Shown here: positions 25,083-32,758 of the stretch, one piece after another | Layout of the letters: each line of letters opens with the position of its first letter | Position numbering within the stretch: the first letter of the stretch is position 1 | The notes under the pieces: generated by a model | The model's database searches: none | Told to the model about the DNA's origin: nothing | Seen by the model: only the letters and a program-made list of their open reading frames with translations | Assembly: GCA_038229295.1 (NCBI GenBank) | Contig: JBBROO010000003.1 | Location: 1 to 64,000 of the forward strand | Origin: JAJPGZ01 sp038229295 | Lineage (GTDB): Bacteria; Verrucomicrobiota; Verrucomicrobiia; Chthoniobacterales; UBA10450 | DNA length: 64,000 bases | Direction of reading: 5' to 3' | Program-made: the position numbers and the translations under genes

Positions 25083-25547
25083 CTACTTCTGCGCGCGATC
25101 GCGAAAGATGGATGAAATCTCGTCGGCCGATTGCGCGCTGGCAAGGCTGTCGCGCACGGAGCGATCGTTCAGAAATTTGGCGATGGAGGCGAGGGTGCGC
25201 AGGTGCGTCTGGAATTGATTCTTCGGCACGATGAAGAGGACGACGAATTTCACCGGCGCGTTATCGAGCGCATCGAACTCAATGCCGCTTGTCGATCTTC
25301 CGAACGCGGCCACGACTTCTTCGAGACGATCGGACGAGCAATGCGGAATGGCGATGCCGAATCCGATACCGGTGCTCATGGTTTCCTCGCGTTGTTTGAG
25401 CGACGCGAGAATGGTTTCTCGATCCTCGGATTTGATTTTGCCCTGAGTAACGAGAAGATCGACCAGCTCGACGATGGCCGGCCAACGCTCGGTCGCTTTC
25501 ATCGCGGGAATGATCTGCTCGGTGGTTAAAAGAGTGGCCAGTGACAT
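25083..25547 (-). CDS. ptsN: PTS EIIA(Ntr)-like protein
   Basis: A 154-residue EIIA domain of the fructose/nitrogen PTS type. The phospho-acceptor His sits in GIGFGIAIPHCSSDRLEEV, with FVVLFIVPKNQFQTHLRTLASIAKFL as the family's second core block. It has no fused EIIB or HPr, so it is probably a regulatory phosphocarrier rather than a sugar transporter part. It lies between the sugar-lipid operon and argS on the minus strand. Motif 25290 encodes the GRSTSG turn. Confidence 0.88.
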   Translation of the reverse strand: MSLATLLTTEQIIPAMKATERWPAIVELVDLLVTQGKIKSEDRETILASLKQREETMSTGIGFGIAIPHCSSDRLEEVVAAFGRSTSGIEFDALDNAPVKFVVLFIVPKNQFQTHLRTLASIAKFLNDRSVRDSLASAQSADEISSIFRDRAQK

Positions 25548-25621
25548 GCGCCTTCCCGTCCGGGGAGCGAAAGCTTATCGCGAGGGGAACGGATGACAAG
25601 CCGGATTTGGCTGCGTCAAAA

Positions 25622-26320
25622 TCAATCGCGGCGCACTTTGTGATTGAGCTGACGGGAGAGCAGCCAGCGCACGCCGAACATGTCGATGGTGGCGCGCAGG
25701 GCGCGATTGCCGAGGCCGTATTTGCTCAGGCCAAATTTTCGGGCGCGGTGATTGACCGGGATTTCGACTAATCGATAGCCCGCGCCTTTGACCAGCGCGG
25801 GGATGAAGCGATGCATGCCTTTGAATGGCACCAGCGCGGCGATGCATTCGCGCCGCATCGCTTTCAAACTGCAACCGGTGTCGCGCACGCCATCTTTGGT
25901 GAATCGGCTGCGGACGAAATTTGCCACGCGACTGGTGATTCGTTTGACCACGGTGTCTTTGCGTTTCGCGCGATAACCGCAAACCAGATCGGCGCCGCGT
26001 GAAATCTCAGCGAGCAGCCGCGGAATGTCGGCCGGATCGTTTTGCAGATCGCCGTCGATCAGCACCGCGACGTCTCCGCGCGCTTCATGCAAGCCCGCAT
26101 ACATGGCCGCACTTTGTCCGGCGTTTTTTTCGAAGCGCACAACGCGAGTTCGCGGATCGGTTTCGATTTTATCGATGGTGCGATCGCTCGAGCCATCATC
26201 GACAAAAACAATTTCGTAATCGAGGCCGGCGAGCGCGGCGCGCAACTCTGCCTGCAAGATCGACATGTTGTCTTCCTCGTTGAACAACGGGACGACGACG
26301 GAAACCTCGGGCGAATTCAT
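25622..26320 (-). CDS. GT2 glycosyltransferase, dolichol/undecaprenyl-phosphate sugar synthase type
   Basis: A 232-residue GT-A enzyme of DPM1/ArnC type, expected to make a polyprenyl-phosphate sugar from a nucleotide sugar. It shows VSVVVPLFNEEDN, YEIVFVDDGSSDRT, NAGQSAAMYAGLHEARGDVAVLIDGDLQNDP (metal-binding DGD), GYRAKRKD and the later RDTGCSLKAMRRE. No C-terminal membrane helices are present, unlike GtrB. The start is ATG 26320, overlapping the upstream ArnT-like stop by 4 bp. It should supply the lipid-linked sugar donor for the adjacent ArnT-like enzyme. Motif 26256 encodes NMSIL. Confidence 0.92.
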   Translation of the reverse strand: MNSPEVSVVVPLFNEEDNMSILQAELRAALAGLDYEIVFVDDGSSDRTIDKIETDPRTRVVRFEKNAGQSAAMYAGLHEARGDVAVLIDGDLQNDPADIPRLLAEISRGADLVCGYRAKRKDTVVKRITSRVANFVRSRFTKDGVRDTGCSLKAMRRECIAALVPFKGMHRFIPALVKGAGYRLVEIPVNHRARKFGLSKYGLGNRALRATIDMFGVRWLLSRQLNHKVRRD

Positions 26321-27894
26321 AACGGCAGCGTGCGGTAGTTTCGGCAAAGGAAAATGCGCCAGGTGCGAATCGGTTCGCCATATCGGCGCGTTTCCAAAAT
26401 CGCCACGGTGTCACACGATTGAAACGCCGCTTTCACATTGTGAACGAGACTGCCGTTCGCGCCATCGCGGATGTAAAGCGCGCTGCGTCCCGCGAATGGG
26501 TTCACGCCGCCTTCCTCCGAATACGAATCGGTTTCCTTCGGCGCGGCGTCGCGCGGTGCGTCGGTGAATTCATCGTAGCGCGGCCACAGATAGAATTGGT
26601 TCGCCAAATCCTGCGACTCGACCAAATACACCGGCGGATGTTTCGGGCCTTCCGGGCGTTTATCGCGCAAATAAAACGCAATCTCCGATGCGCGATCGCG
26701 ATCGTCGGCGATAAGGAAAAGTTTTTCGCCGAGCTGCGCTTCCAAATCGATGCGCAGTTTTTCCAACGCGGTCACTCCGGTTTTCCACGCGCGCACGCGA
26801 TTGCTCGGGTCACGACGCGGAAGATGAAAACCGGAGGTGCGGATTAAATCGGAATCCAGCGCCAGCACGCTCATGAATAATCCCAAAGCGAAACCGGCGA
26901 TGGCGGTACGCGTTAACCAGACGCGACTGATGATGCGCTCCCGCCAATAATAAACCGCGAGCAAACCGAAACTCAGAAAGGCGAGTGCATCCCAATTCGG
27001 CGCGGCGACTTTGTTGATCGACAACAACAAATAGAAAACGAAGACGGGAACGCCGAACCAAAAAAGAAATAGCGCTTTGAGTTGTTGATGAGTGCGACGC
27101 CAACTGCCGATGACGCCCCAGGCCAGTCCAAGAAATAAAATTGGCGAGTAGAAGAGAAAATGTTCGCCGAGAAATTTCAGGACTTCGAGTGGATGAATGC
27201 CGGCCTCTTCACCGAGACTGCCGCGTGATTTCAAGTGCGTAAGCGTGACCCACGCGTGCTGCGCGTTCCAGATTATCGGCGGAAGGGTGCAGACCGCGAA
27301 GAGACCGAGGAGCCAATACAAACCGGGTCTGGTAAATTCCTGCCGAAGCCGCGGCGCGATCGCGAGCACGAGCAAGATCGACATGATCTCGAGCGCGTTG
27401 GTGTATTTGCACAGAAAACCGAAACCAATGAGCAATCCGGTGGCCGGCCAGTACCAGGAAAATTCCGGACTGCGTTCGAGTGCGAGCCAGAACCCGAACA
27501 TGGCCGCCGTCCAAAAGAAGATCGACAATGGATCGATCGTCATGACAAACGCGCCGACGTTGAAGAGCGGGGTCACGTTCAACGCGATGACGGCCCAGAA
27601 CGCGGCGGTGGCGCTGAACAAACGGCGCGCGAAGTAAAATAGAAGCAAACTTGTTCCGGCGGCGAGGATCGGGCTGAAGAAACGGACGCCGAATTCGTTC
27701 GCGCCGAAGACCGCGGTGCTGGCGCGCATGGCGAAAGCGACGCCGGGCCCTTTGCTGAAATACGCCGGCGCCAGTCGCTCGGACCACATCCAATAATGCG
27801 CTTCGTCGCCGCTGAGTTCTTTCGTCTGCAAGATCGCCAATCGCAATGCCGTCAGTGCGATCAAAAAAATCCAGGTCGCGCGAGTCATGTTCAT
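26317..27894 (-). CDS. ArnT-like (GT39/GT83) membrane glycosyltransferase
   Basis: A 525-residue integral membrane enzyme with about 10-12 helices. The first periplasmic loop carries LSGDEAHYWMWSERLAPAYFSKGP, the Asp-Glu motif of PMT/ArnT enzymes, which transfer a sugar from polyprenyl phosphate to lipid A, glycan or protein. GFLCKYTNALEIMSILLVLAIAPRL follows. The C-terminal periplasmic part includes DLANQFYLWPRYDEF. The start is ATG 27894, overlapping the PAP2 stop by 4 bp. With GT2 and PAP2 it forms a complete donor synthesis, transfer and carrier-recycling set. Motifs 27374 and 27518 encode IMSIL and IDPLSI regions of helices. Confidence 0.9.
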   Translation of the reverse strand: MNMTRATWIFLIALTALRLAILQTKELSGDEAHYWMWSERLAPAYFSKGPGVAFAMRASTAVFGANEFGVRFFSPILAAGTSLLLFYFARRLFSATAAFWAVIALNVTPLFNVGAFVMTIDPLSIFFWTAAMFGFWLALERSPEFSWYWPATGLLIGFGFLCKYTNALEIMSILLVLAIAPRLRQEFTRPGLYWLLGLFAVCTLPPIIWNAQHAWVTLTHLKSRGSLGEEAGIHPLEVLKFLGEHFLFYSPILFLGLAWGVIGSWRRTHQQLKALFLFWFGVPVFVFYLLLSINKVAAPNWDALAFLSFGLLAVYYWRERIISRVWLTRTAIAGFALGLFMSVLALDSDLIRTSGFHLPRRDPSNRVRAWKTGVTALEKLRIDLEAQLGEKLFLIADDRDRASEIAFYLRDKRPEGPKHPPVYLVESQDLANQFYLWPRYDEFTDAPRDAAPKETDSYSEEGGVNPFAGRSALYIRDGANGSLVHNVKAAFQSCDTVAILETRRYGEPIRTWRIFLCRNYRTLPL

Positions 27895-28541
27895 TTCGTT
27901 AGATCGACAATCAAACCTGGATGCTGTTGGAAAAGATTCGGGAACCACTTCTTTCCAAATCGTCGCCAAAGCAATTCGAGCGCGCCGAGAAGGAGGAACG
28001 TTTCACCGGCCGCGAGAAAAAAGGTGCCGAAGATATCGCTCGGCCAATGTGCGCCCAGATAAATCCGCGAATAGCCGATGGCGAAAGTGAGGAACCAATA
28101 GAGCCAACCCCAGCGCCGATAAAACAGCGTGCAGCAAATGGCGATGACGGTGTTGTTGGTCATGTGGCCGGATGGAAATGATGGACCGGAGCGATGGAAA
28201 TCGGATTGATCGGAATACCGGATCGTTGGTTTTTTGAAGAGCGTGAGAAATTCCGGACGCGCTTTTTGCAGTTCGACCATGCGCACGCTTTGCACTTGCT
28301 TGGGTCGATGTCGATCTACCGCGGTTTTCAAAAGGCCGGTGAATTGTTCGGCGATGAGGAAACACACCGCGAGACAAATGACGAAGGCGCGGCCGTGAAA
28401 TCGGCCGAAGATAACGACGGCGATAAGGCCGATGATGATAAACGGCCGCCAGATTTCGACGTTGCTCATCGCGGCCATGAACAAGTCGAGCGCCGGACTC
28501 GTCCATCGTTCGTTAATGAGATGAAAAATCGCCTGGTCCAA
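27891..28541 (-). CDS. PAP2-superfamily membrane phosphatase
   Basis: A 216-residue membrane phosphatase. The three active-site motifs are visible: KTAVDRHRPKQ (KxxxxxxRP), GPSFPSGHMTN (PSGH) and SRIYLGAHWPSDIFG (SRxxxxxHxxxD). Likely substrates are undecaprenyl diphosphate or lipid A phosphate. The start is TTG 28541; it is first in the PAP2-ArnT-GT2 operon. The 5' region is divergent from the LolA-like gene with only ~20 bp between starts. A hybrid motif (GTTAGATCGACA) spans its last codons (27898-27909), encoding VDLTK. Confidence 0.92.
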   Translation of the reverse strand: MDQAIFHLINERWTSPALDLFMAAMSNVEIWRPFIIIGLIAVVIFGRFHGRAFVICLAVCFLIAEQFTGLLKTAVDRHRPKQVQSVRMVELQKARPEFLTLFKKPTIRYSDQSDFHRSGPSFPSGHMTNNTVIAICCTLFYRRWGWLYWFLTFAIGYSRIYLGAHWPSDIFGTFFLAAGETFLLLGALELLWRRFGKKWFPNLFQQHPGLIVDLTK

Positions 28542-28562
28542 GTTTTCAGCTTAATTGATCCG

Positions 28563-29222
28563 ATGTGGAAAGTAATCGCGATCTATTTCATTTCCGCATT
28601 GTCGATCCTGGCGGAGCCGGCGCCATCGGCGAAAGAAATTCTCGAGTCGGTGCGGATGAAACAATCGCAACAGCAAATTGATCTGCAAGGTCAGCTTCGG
28701 CAAAACGACAGCGTCGTTCCGTTTCAATTGATCCAGAGCGGTGGGATCGTGCGTTACATTTTCATGAAGCCGGAGGAGTCGCTGCAATTGACCCTCGGCG
28801 AAAATGATTCGCAGCTGGACGAACTTTCGGCCGACGGCGTGAAGAAGGTGGCGCAGTTCGATCGCAAGATTCGCGGGATGGATGTGACCTACGAAGATCT
28901 CGCGCTGAAGTTTCTTTATTGGCCGGAAGCGAATGTGGTCGGCGAAGAAACGGTGCGGACGCGGAAGTGTTGGAAGCTGCAACTGCGCGCGCCTTCGAAG
29001 CAATCGCAATACGCGAACGTTTTGCTTTGGATCGACAAGGCGAGCGGCGCGCTCATGCGCATGGAGGGATACAATCGCGATGGGCAACTGGCGAAACGAT
29101 TCGAAGTTGTGTCCGCGCAAAAGATCGACAACCGCTGGTTCCTCAAACAAATGCGGATCGAAGCGCTGGAGCCGGGGAGCGATCACGTGCAATCGCGCAC
29201 GTATTTGGAGATTAAGAAATAG
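28563..29222 (+). CDS. LolA-like outer-membrane lipoprotein-sorting family protein
   Basis: About 219 residues, signal peptide MWKVIAIYFISALSILAEP. The mature protein has the half-barrel pattern of the LolA-like family: KEILESVRMKQSQQQIDLQGQLRQNDSVVPFQLIQSGGIVRYIFMKPEESLQLTL, then GMDVTYEDLALKFLYWPEANVVGEETVRTRKCWKLQLRAPSKQSQYANVLLWIDKASGALMRMEGYNRDGQLAKRFEV. It probably binds a lipid or lipoprotein in the periplasm. ATG 28563 gives the cleanest signal peptide; ATG 28518 would add 15 residues and overlap the PAP2 start. Motif 29121 encodes KIDN. Confidence 0.8.
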   Translation: MWKVIAIYFISALSILAEPAPSAKEILESVRMKQSQQQIDLQGQLRQNDSVVPFQLIQSGGIVRYIFMKPEESLQLTLGENDSQLDELSADGVKKVAQFDRKIRGMDVTYEDLALKFLYWPEANVVGEETVRTRKCWKLQLRAPSKQSQYANVLLWIDKASGALMRMEGYNRDGQLAKRFEVVSAQKIDNRWFLKQMRIEALEPGSDHVQSRTYLEIKK

Positions 29223-29230
29223 TTAGGCTC

Positions 29231-29250
29231 TGCCGCCAGAGACGGCGGCA
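29231..29250. terminator. Short GC-rich hairpin between convergent genes
   Basis: TGCCGCC (29231-29237), loop AGAGAC, GGCGGCA (29244-29250) lies between the LolA-like stop (29222) and the tpiA stop (29252). It resembles the core of the window's GCC-rich dispersed repeats and may end transcription in both directions; no U tract is seen. Confidence 0.5.
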
Positions 29251-29251
29251 G

Positions 29252-30028
29252 CTACAACGCTGGCGCTTCGGGCCGGGCGGCGTTGACGATTTCGGCGAAG
29301 CTGCGCGCTTCGAGACTGGCGCCGCCGACGAGCGCGCCGTCGATATCGGGTTGCGATATTAACTCGCGCGCATTAGCCGGCTTGACGCTACCGCCGTATT
29401 GAATGCGGATGCGATCGGCCGTGGTCTCGTCGGAAAGTTTGGTGAGCGTTCGACGGATGAAGGCGTGCGCTTCCTGCGCTTGCTCGGGCGTGGCGTTGCG
29501 GCCAGTGCCGATGGCCCAGACCGGTTCGTAAGCGATTACCGTTTCCGACAATTCCTTTGCGCTAAGATCGACAAGGGAACCTTGCAGCTGCGTCGACAAA
29601 ACTTTTTCGACTTTACCTTTGTCGCGTTGTTGGAGCGTTTCACCGACACAGACGATCGGGCGCAAAGTCGCTTCGTGTGCGGCGCGAACCTTGCGATTTA
29701 CGATTTCGTCGGTTTCGCCGAACAACGCGCGCCGTTCGCTGTGACCAAGCACGACGTAGCGCACAAAAAGATCACGCAACATCGCCGCGGAAATTTCGCC
29801 GGTGAACGCGCCGCTGCGCTCCCAGTGCATGTTTTGCGCGCCGACCTTGATGCTTTGCGCGTCGGCGAGCGCTTCGGTCACTTTCGCGAGCGCGGTGAAC
29901 GGCGGCACGATGACAACATCGACATCGGAAATGTCGCCAAGATCGAGAAGCAGCGAGCGCACGAACTCGGCCGATTCGGCCTGAGTCATGTTCATTTTCC
30001 AGTTGGCGGCGACGATTTTTTTGCGCAT
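29252..30028 (-). CDS. tpiA: Triosephosphate isomerase
   Basis: A 258-residue TIM-barrel enzyme interconverting dihydroxyacetone phosphate and glyceraldehyde-3-phosphate. Active-site residues are all visible: Lys in AANWKMNM, His in YVVLGHSERRALFGE and Glu in IAYEPVWAIGTG. The phosphate-binding GGSVKPANA and GGASLEA loops are intact. It is the last gene of the minus-strand run gap-pgk-(SGNH-MBOAT)x2-tpiA. Its first codons are the source of the 25-codon remnant at 32666-32743. Motif 29564 encodes VDLSAKEL. Confidence 0.98.
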   Translation of the reverse strand: MRKKIVAANWKMNMTQAESAEFVRSLLLDLGDISDVDVVIVPPFTALAKVTEALADAQSIKVGAQNMHWERSGAFTGEISAAMLRDLFVRYVVLGHSERRALFGETDEIVNRKVRAAHEATLRPIVCVGETLQQRDKGKVEKVLSTQLQGSLVDLSAKELSETVIAYEPVWAIGTGRNATPEQAQEAHAFIRRTLTKLSDETTADRIRIQYGGSVKPANARELISQPDIDGALVGGASLEARSFAEIVNAARPEAPAL

Positions 30029-30040
30029 CGAGAAACAGGT

Positions 30041-31447
30041 TTAGAATTGGAAATAAATAAACGGCGTGTATTTCGCCGGGATAAATAAGAGCGCGATGCC
30101 GGCGACGCAACCGTAGGCGGCAGCGAAGATCGAATCAGGCACGCGTCGCCACCAATTCGCGAAGAAGCCGCGCCAATTCATCCAATGTATGAGGGCGAGC
30201 GCGGGGACGATCATCAATTTCCATGCGCCGAGCTGTTCGACACCGGTGCTGTGGAAAAGAACGGCGCTGCGCAAGGCGGCTCCGGCGCGATGAAGATCGC
30301 CCGCGCGCACCAAAGCGAGGCTGACGCAGAGCCAGTACGCGGTCAAAGGCCACGCCATCCACCGCATCACACTTTGAACGCGGTGAATGTTTTCGGTCCG
30401 TTGCTTCCATTCGCGATGAATGATGAGAGCAGCTCCGTGCAGCGCTCCCCAAATGACAAACGTCCAGGCGGCCCCGTGCCAAAGTCCAGCCAGGACCATG
30501 GTCACCATCAGATTGCGATACGTAAACCAACGCGACCCGCGACTGCCGCCTAACGGAATGTAAAGATAATCGCGCAACCAACTCGATAGGCTGATGTGCC
30601 AGCGATGCCAGAAGTCGGCGATGTCGCGCGCCATATATGGAAATCGGAAATTAAGCGTGAGCTCGTAACCAAGCAGCCGCGCGCACGCAATCGCCATGTC
30701 GGTATAGCCGGAGAAGTCGCAATAAACCTGGATGGCGTAAAAGAAGAGTCCGATCCACGCGCTCGGCGCATCAAAATTCCAAGGCGCCTGGTAGAAGCGA
30801 TCGACCGCCGGGGCGAGCGCATCGGCGATGCAAGCTTTCTTAATGAATCCAGTGAGAAAGAGAACGAGCGCGCCGCGAACATCGACATTGGAAAATCTCC
30901 GGATCGATTGGAGTTGGGGCAAAAAGCTGAATGCGCGAACGATCGGACCGGCGAGCATTTGCGGGAAGAACCCGATGAAACAGGCGACATCGAGGAGATT
31001 CGAAACCGCGCGCATCTTCCCGCGGTAGACGTCGATGGTGTAACTCATCGAGTGAAAAGTGTAGAAGCTCACGCCCAGCGGGATGATGATATTGAGCGTG
31101 TGCACGCTCGCCGGCAGACCGAACCACGCGAGAAATGTGACCGCGGAGGAAATGAAGAAGTTGAAATACTTAAAGAAGGCAATCGTGCCGAGATTGGCGC
31201 AAAGACTGAGGATCAACCACCCACGCCGAGCGCGCGGATTTTTTGTCCGCTCCAGCATCAGGCCAATGAAGTAGTCAAGGGCACTTGCGCCCATGAGCAG
31301 GAAAAGAAATTTCCAATTCCAGAGGGCGTAGAAAAAGTAGCTGCAAATAAGGAGCCAAACTTTGCGTGCAGGGTTGTGCGGGAGCGACCAATAGACGCTG
31401 AAGACCAGGAGGAAGAACCAGAAGAATCGGAACTCAACGAAAAGCAT
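30041..31447 (-). CDS. MBOAT-family O-acyltransferase (copy 1)
   Basis: A 468-residue membrane-bound O-acyltransferase of the AlgI/DltB type with about ten hydrophobic segments. The diagnostic blocks are VYCDFSGYTDMAIACARLLGYELTLNFRFPYMARDIADFWHRWHISLSSWLRDYLYIPLGG and GLWHGAAWTFVIWGALHG (catalytic His). It probably transfers acetyl groups across the inner membrane to an extracellular polymer, with the SGNH protein 4 bp upstream as partner. It is closely similar over its full length to copy 2 (32759-34165), also 468 residues. No AAGATCGACA copy occurs in it, while copy 2 has two. Confidence 0.93.
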   Translation of the reverse strand: MLFVEFRFFWFFLLVFSVYWSLPHNPARKVWLLICSYFFYALWNWKFLFLLMGASALDYFIGLMLERTKNPRARRGWLILSLCANLGTIAFFKYFNFFISSAVTFLAWFGLPASVHTLNIIIPLGVSFYTFHSMSYTIDVYRGKMRAVSNLLDVACFIGFFPQMLAGPIVRAFSFLPQLQSIRRFSNVDVRGALVLFLTGFIKKACIADALAPAVDRFYQAPWNFDAPSAWIGLFFYAIQVYCDFSGYTDMAIACARLLGYELTLNFRFPYMARDIADFWHRWHISLSSWLRDYLYIPLGGSRGSRWFTYRNLMVTMVLAGLWHGAAWTFVIWGALHGAALIIHREWKQRTENIHRVQSVMRWMAWPLTAYWLCVSLALVRAGDLHRAGAALRSAVLFHSTGVEQLGAWKLMIVPALALIHWMNWRGFFANWWRRVPDSIFAAAYGCVAGIALLFIPAKYTPFIYFQF

Positions 31448-31451
31448 GGCG

Positions 31452-32663
31452 CTATTTTGCGGGCGCGGTTTGGTTAACGAACTCGTCGGCGAGCAAGCGG
31501 GTCATCATTTCGGCGCCTTCGTTTGTCAGGTGGGCGCGGTCGACGCGCACCGCCGGATTGTAAAGCTGCGGGAACTTTTTGAGGTCGTTAAACGCGAGCA
31601 CGGGCGCGAATGTGTCGCCGCGAAAATAGTAGCGCGTTTGGTTCGTGTCCGGCGGGACGACGCAGATGAGTTTGGCACCGCGCGCGCTGAGTTTTCGTGC
31701 CATATCGCGATAACCTTTTTCCGTCATCGGATCGATCGGACGATGTCGATCTTGCGACATTCCCTCGCGCAACAGCCGTTGAAAATCGACGACCTGTTCC
31801 GGCCCCATCGGCGTGCCGGCCTGCCGGAAGTGTTTCCAGTTCCACCGAGCGTCACGCTGTTCTTCGTCTTCAAGATCTTCCTCCGGCATCCCGCTTTGCA
31901 CGCGGTCGCGATATTGCGCGATTTCTTCCGGACTTATCTTGTTGGCGCTGGGCGCATACCCGCGCTGCGCTAACAAGTCGCGACTTCCGCCCATCTCACC
32001 CCGCCGCCGCGCGAACAAGTCTAACAAATCTCTTATGCCACCGACGTTCGCGTAATTCTTCAGGAACAAACCGAGATGATCGCGCGCCGTGCTGGAAAAG
32101 AAGGTGCGGGCGAGAATTTTGTAGAGCGGACGTCGACCATCGGGATTAACGGCTTTGGCAATCGTTAGCCACGTCAGCGGCCAGGTGTGCCAATATAGAA
32201 GTCGCCGCGTGCCAAGTTTTTCCGGCGTGATTCGCGGGTACAATTCCTCCAGCTCGAGGAAAACCGTCTTCAGCTTTGTCGGCTCGCAGGCGAGTGCGCG
32301 CTCGAGGACATAAAAACTTTCCGGCGTATGCATGCCGGCGATTCCAAGATTGAAACTTTGCGTTGGCTTGCCCTGTTCGGCCATCGCCGCATCGAACGTT
32401 TCCGGCACGATATGGTGATAGATGCGGCTCGAGCCGACGAACAACGTGTCGAACTCGTCCTTGTGCGCGGCGAAATATTGCAGCTTCGTCGACACCTGCA
32501 CGATTTCCGGCGGCGGCAACAACGCGTGCAGGACCACGCACGTGATCACCAGTGTCGTTAGACCAATGGCGGCATGAAAAAAATAATGGCCGCGATGCGG
32601 ATACTGGCGGCCATAGCCGCGCGCTTGCTCGACATGCGGTAACGGCTCGCCCGAATCAGCCAC
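31452..32663 (-). CDS. Membrane-anchored SGNH-like protein, AlgJ/DUF1574 type (copy 1)
   Basis: A 403-residue protein with one N-terminal membrane helix (~25-50) and a periplasmic SGNH-hydrolase-like domain. It shows FDTLFVGSSRIYHHIVPETF (nucleophile-Ser block), NLGIAGMHTPESFYVLE, VFLELEELYP and at the end RVDRAHLTNEGAEMMTRLL (Asp/His of the catalytic pair). Such proteins finish MBOAT-dependent O-acetylation of exopolysaccharide. The start is GTG 32663, only 2 bp after the stop of the tpiA remnant. It is paralogous to 34173-35345, with an extra segment around residues 235-270. Confidence 0.82.
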   Translation of the reverse strand: MADSGEPLPHVEQARGYGRQYPHRGHYFFHAAIGLTTLVITCVVLHALLPPPEIVQVSTKLQYFAAHKDEFDTLFVGSSRIYHHIVPETFDAAMAEQGKPTQSFNLGIAGMHTPESFYVLERALACEPTKLKTVFLELEELYPRITPEKLGTRRLLYWHTWPLTWLTIAKAVNPDGRRPLYKILARTFFSSTARDHLGLFLKNYANVGGIRDLLDLFARRRGEMGGSRDLLAQRGYAPSANKISPEEIAQYRDRVQSGMPEEDLEDEEQRDARWNWKHFRQAGTPMGPEQVVDFQRLLREGMSQDRHRPIDPMTEKGYRDMARKLSARGAKLICVVPPDTNQTRYYFRGDTFAPVLAFNDLKKFPQLYNPAVRVDRAHLTNEGAEMMTRLLADEFVNQTAPAK

Positions 32664-32665
32664 GA

Positions 32666-32743
32666 TCAGATTTTAGCGGCCAACGCCTTCTCGGCCGGCG
32701 TCGAGTTCATCTTCCAATTGAGGGCGGCGATTTTTTTGCGCAT
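32666..32743 (-). pseudogene. 25-codon remnant of tpiA 5' end (duplication scar)
   Basis: The reading frame from ATG 32743 encodes MRKKIAALNWKMN, then STPAEKALAAKI and TGA. It matches the tpiA start (MRKKIVAANWKMNMTQAE) and the surrounding nucleotides (GATTTTTTTGCGCAT, GAGAAA) match those at 30010-30035. It marks the joint of a tandem duplication of the block SGNH-MBOAT-tpiA', after which the extra tpiA was lost. It still has an intact start and stop and ends 2 bp before SGNH copy 1, so it may work as a leader that couples translation. Confidence 0.9.
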
Positions 32744-32758
32744 CGAGAAAGGGAGCGG

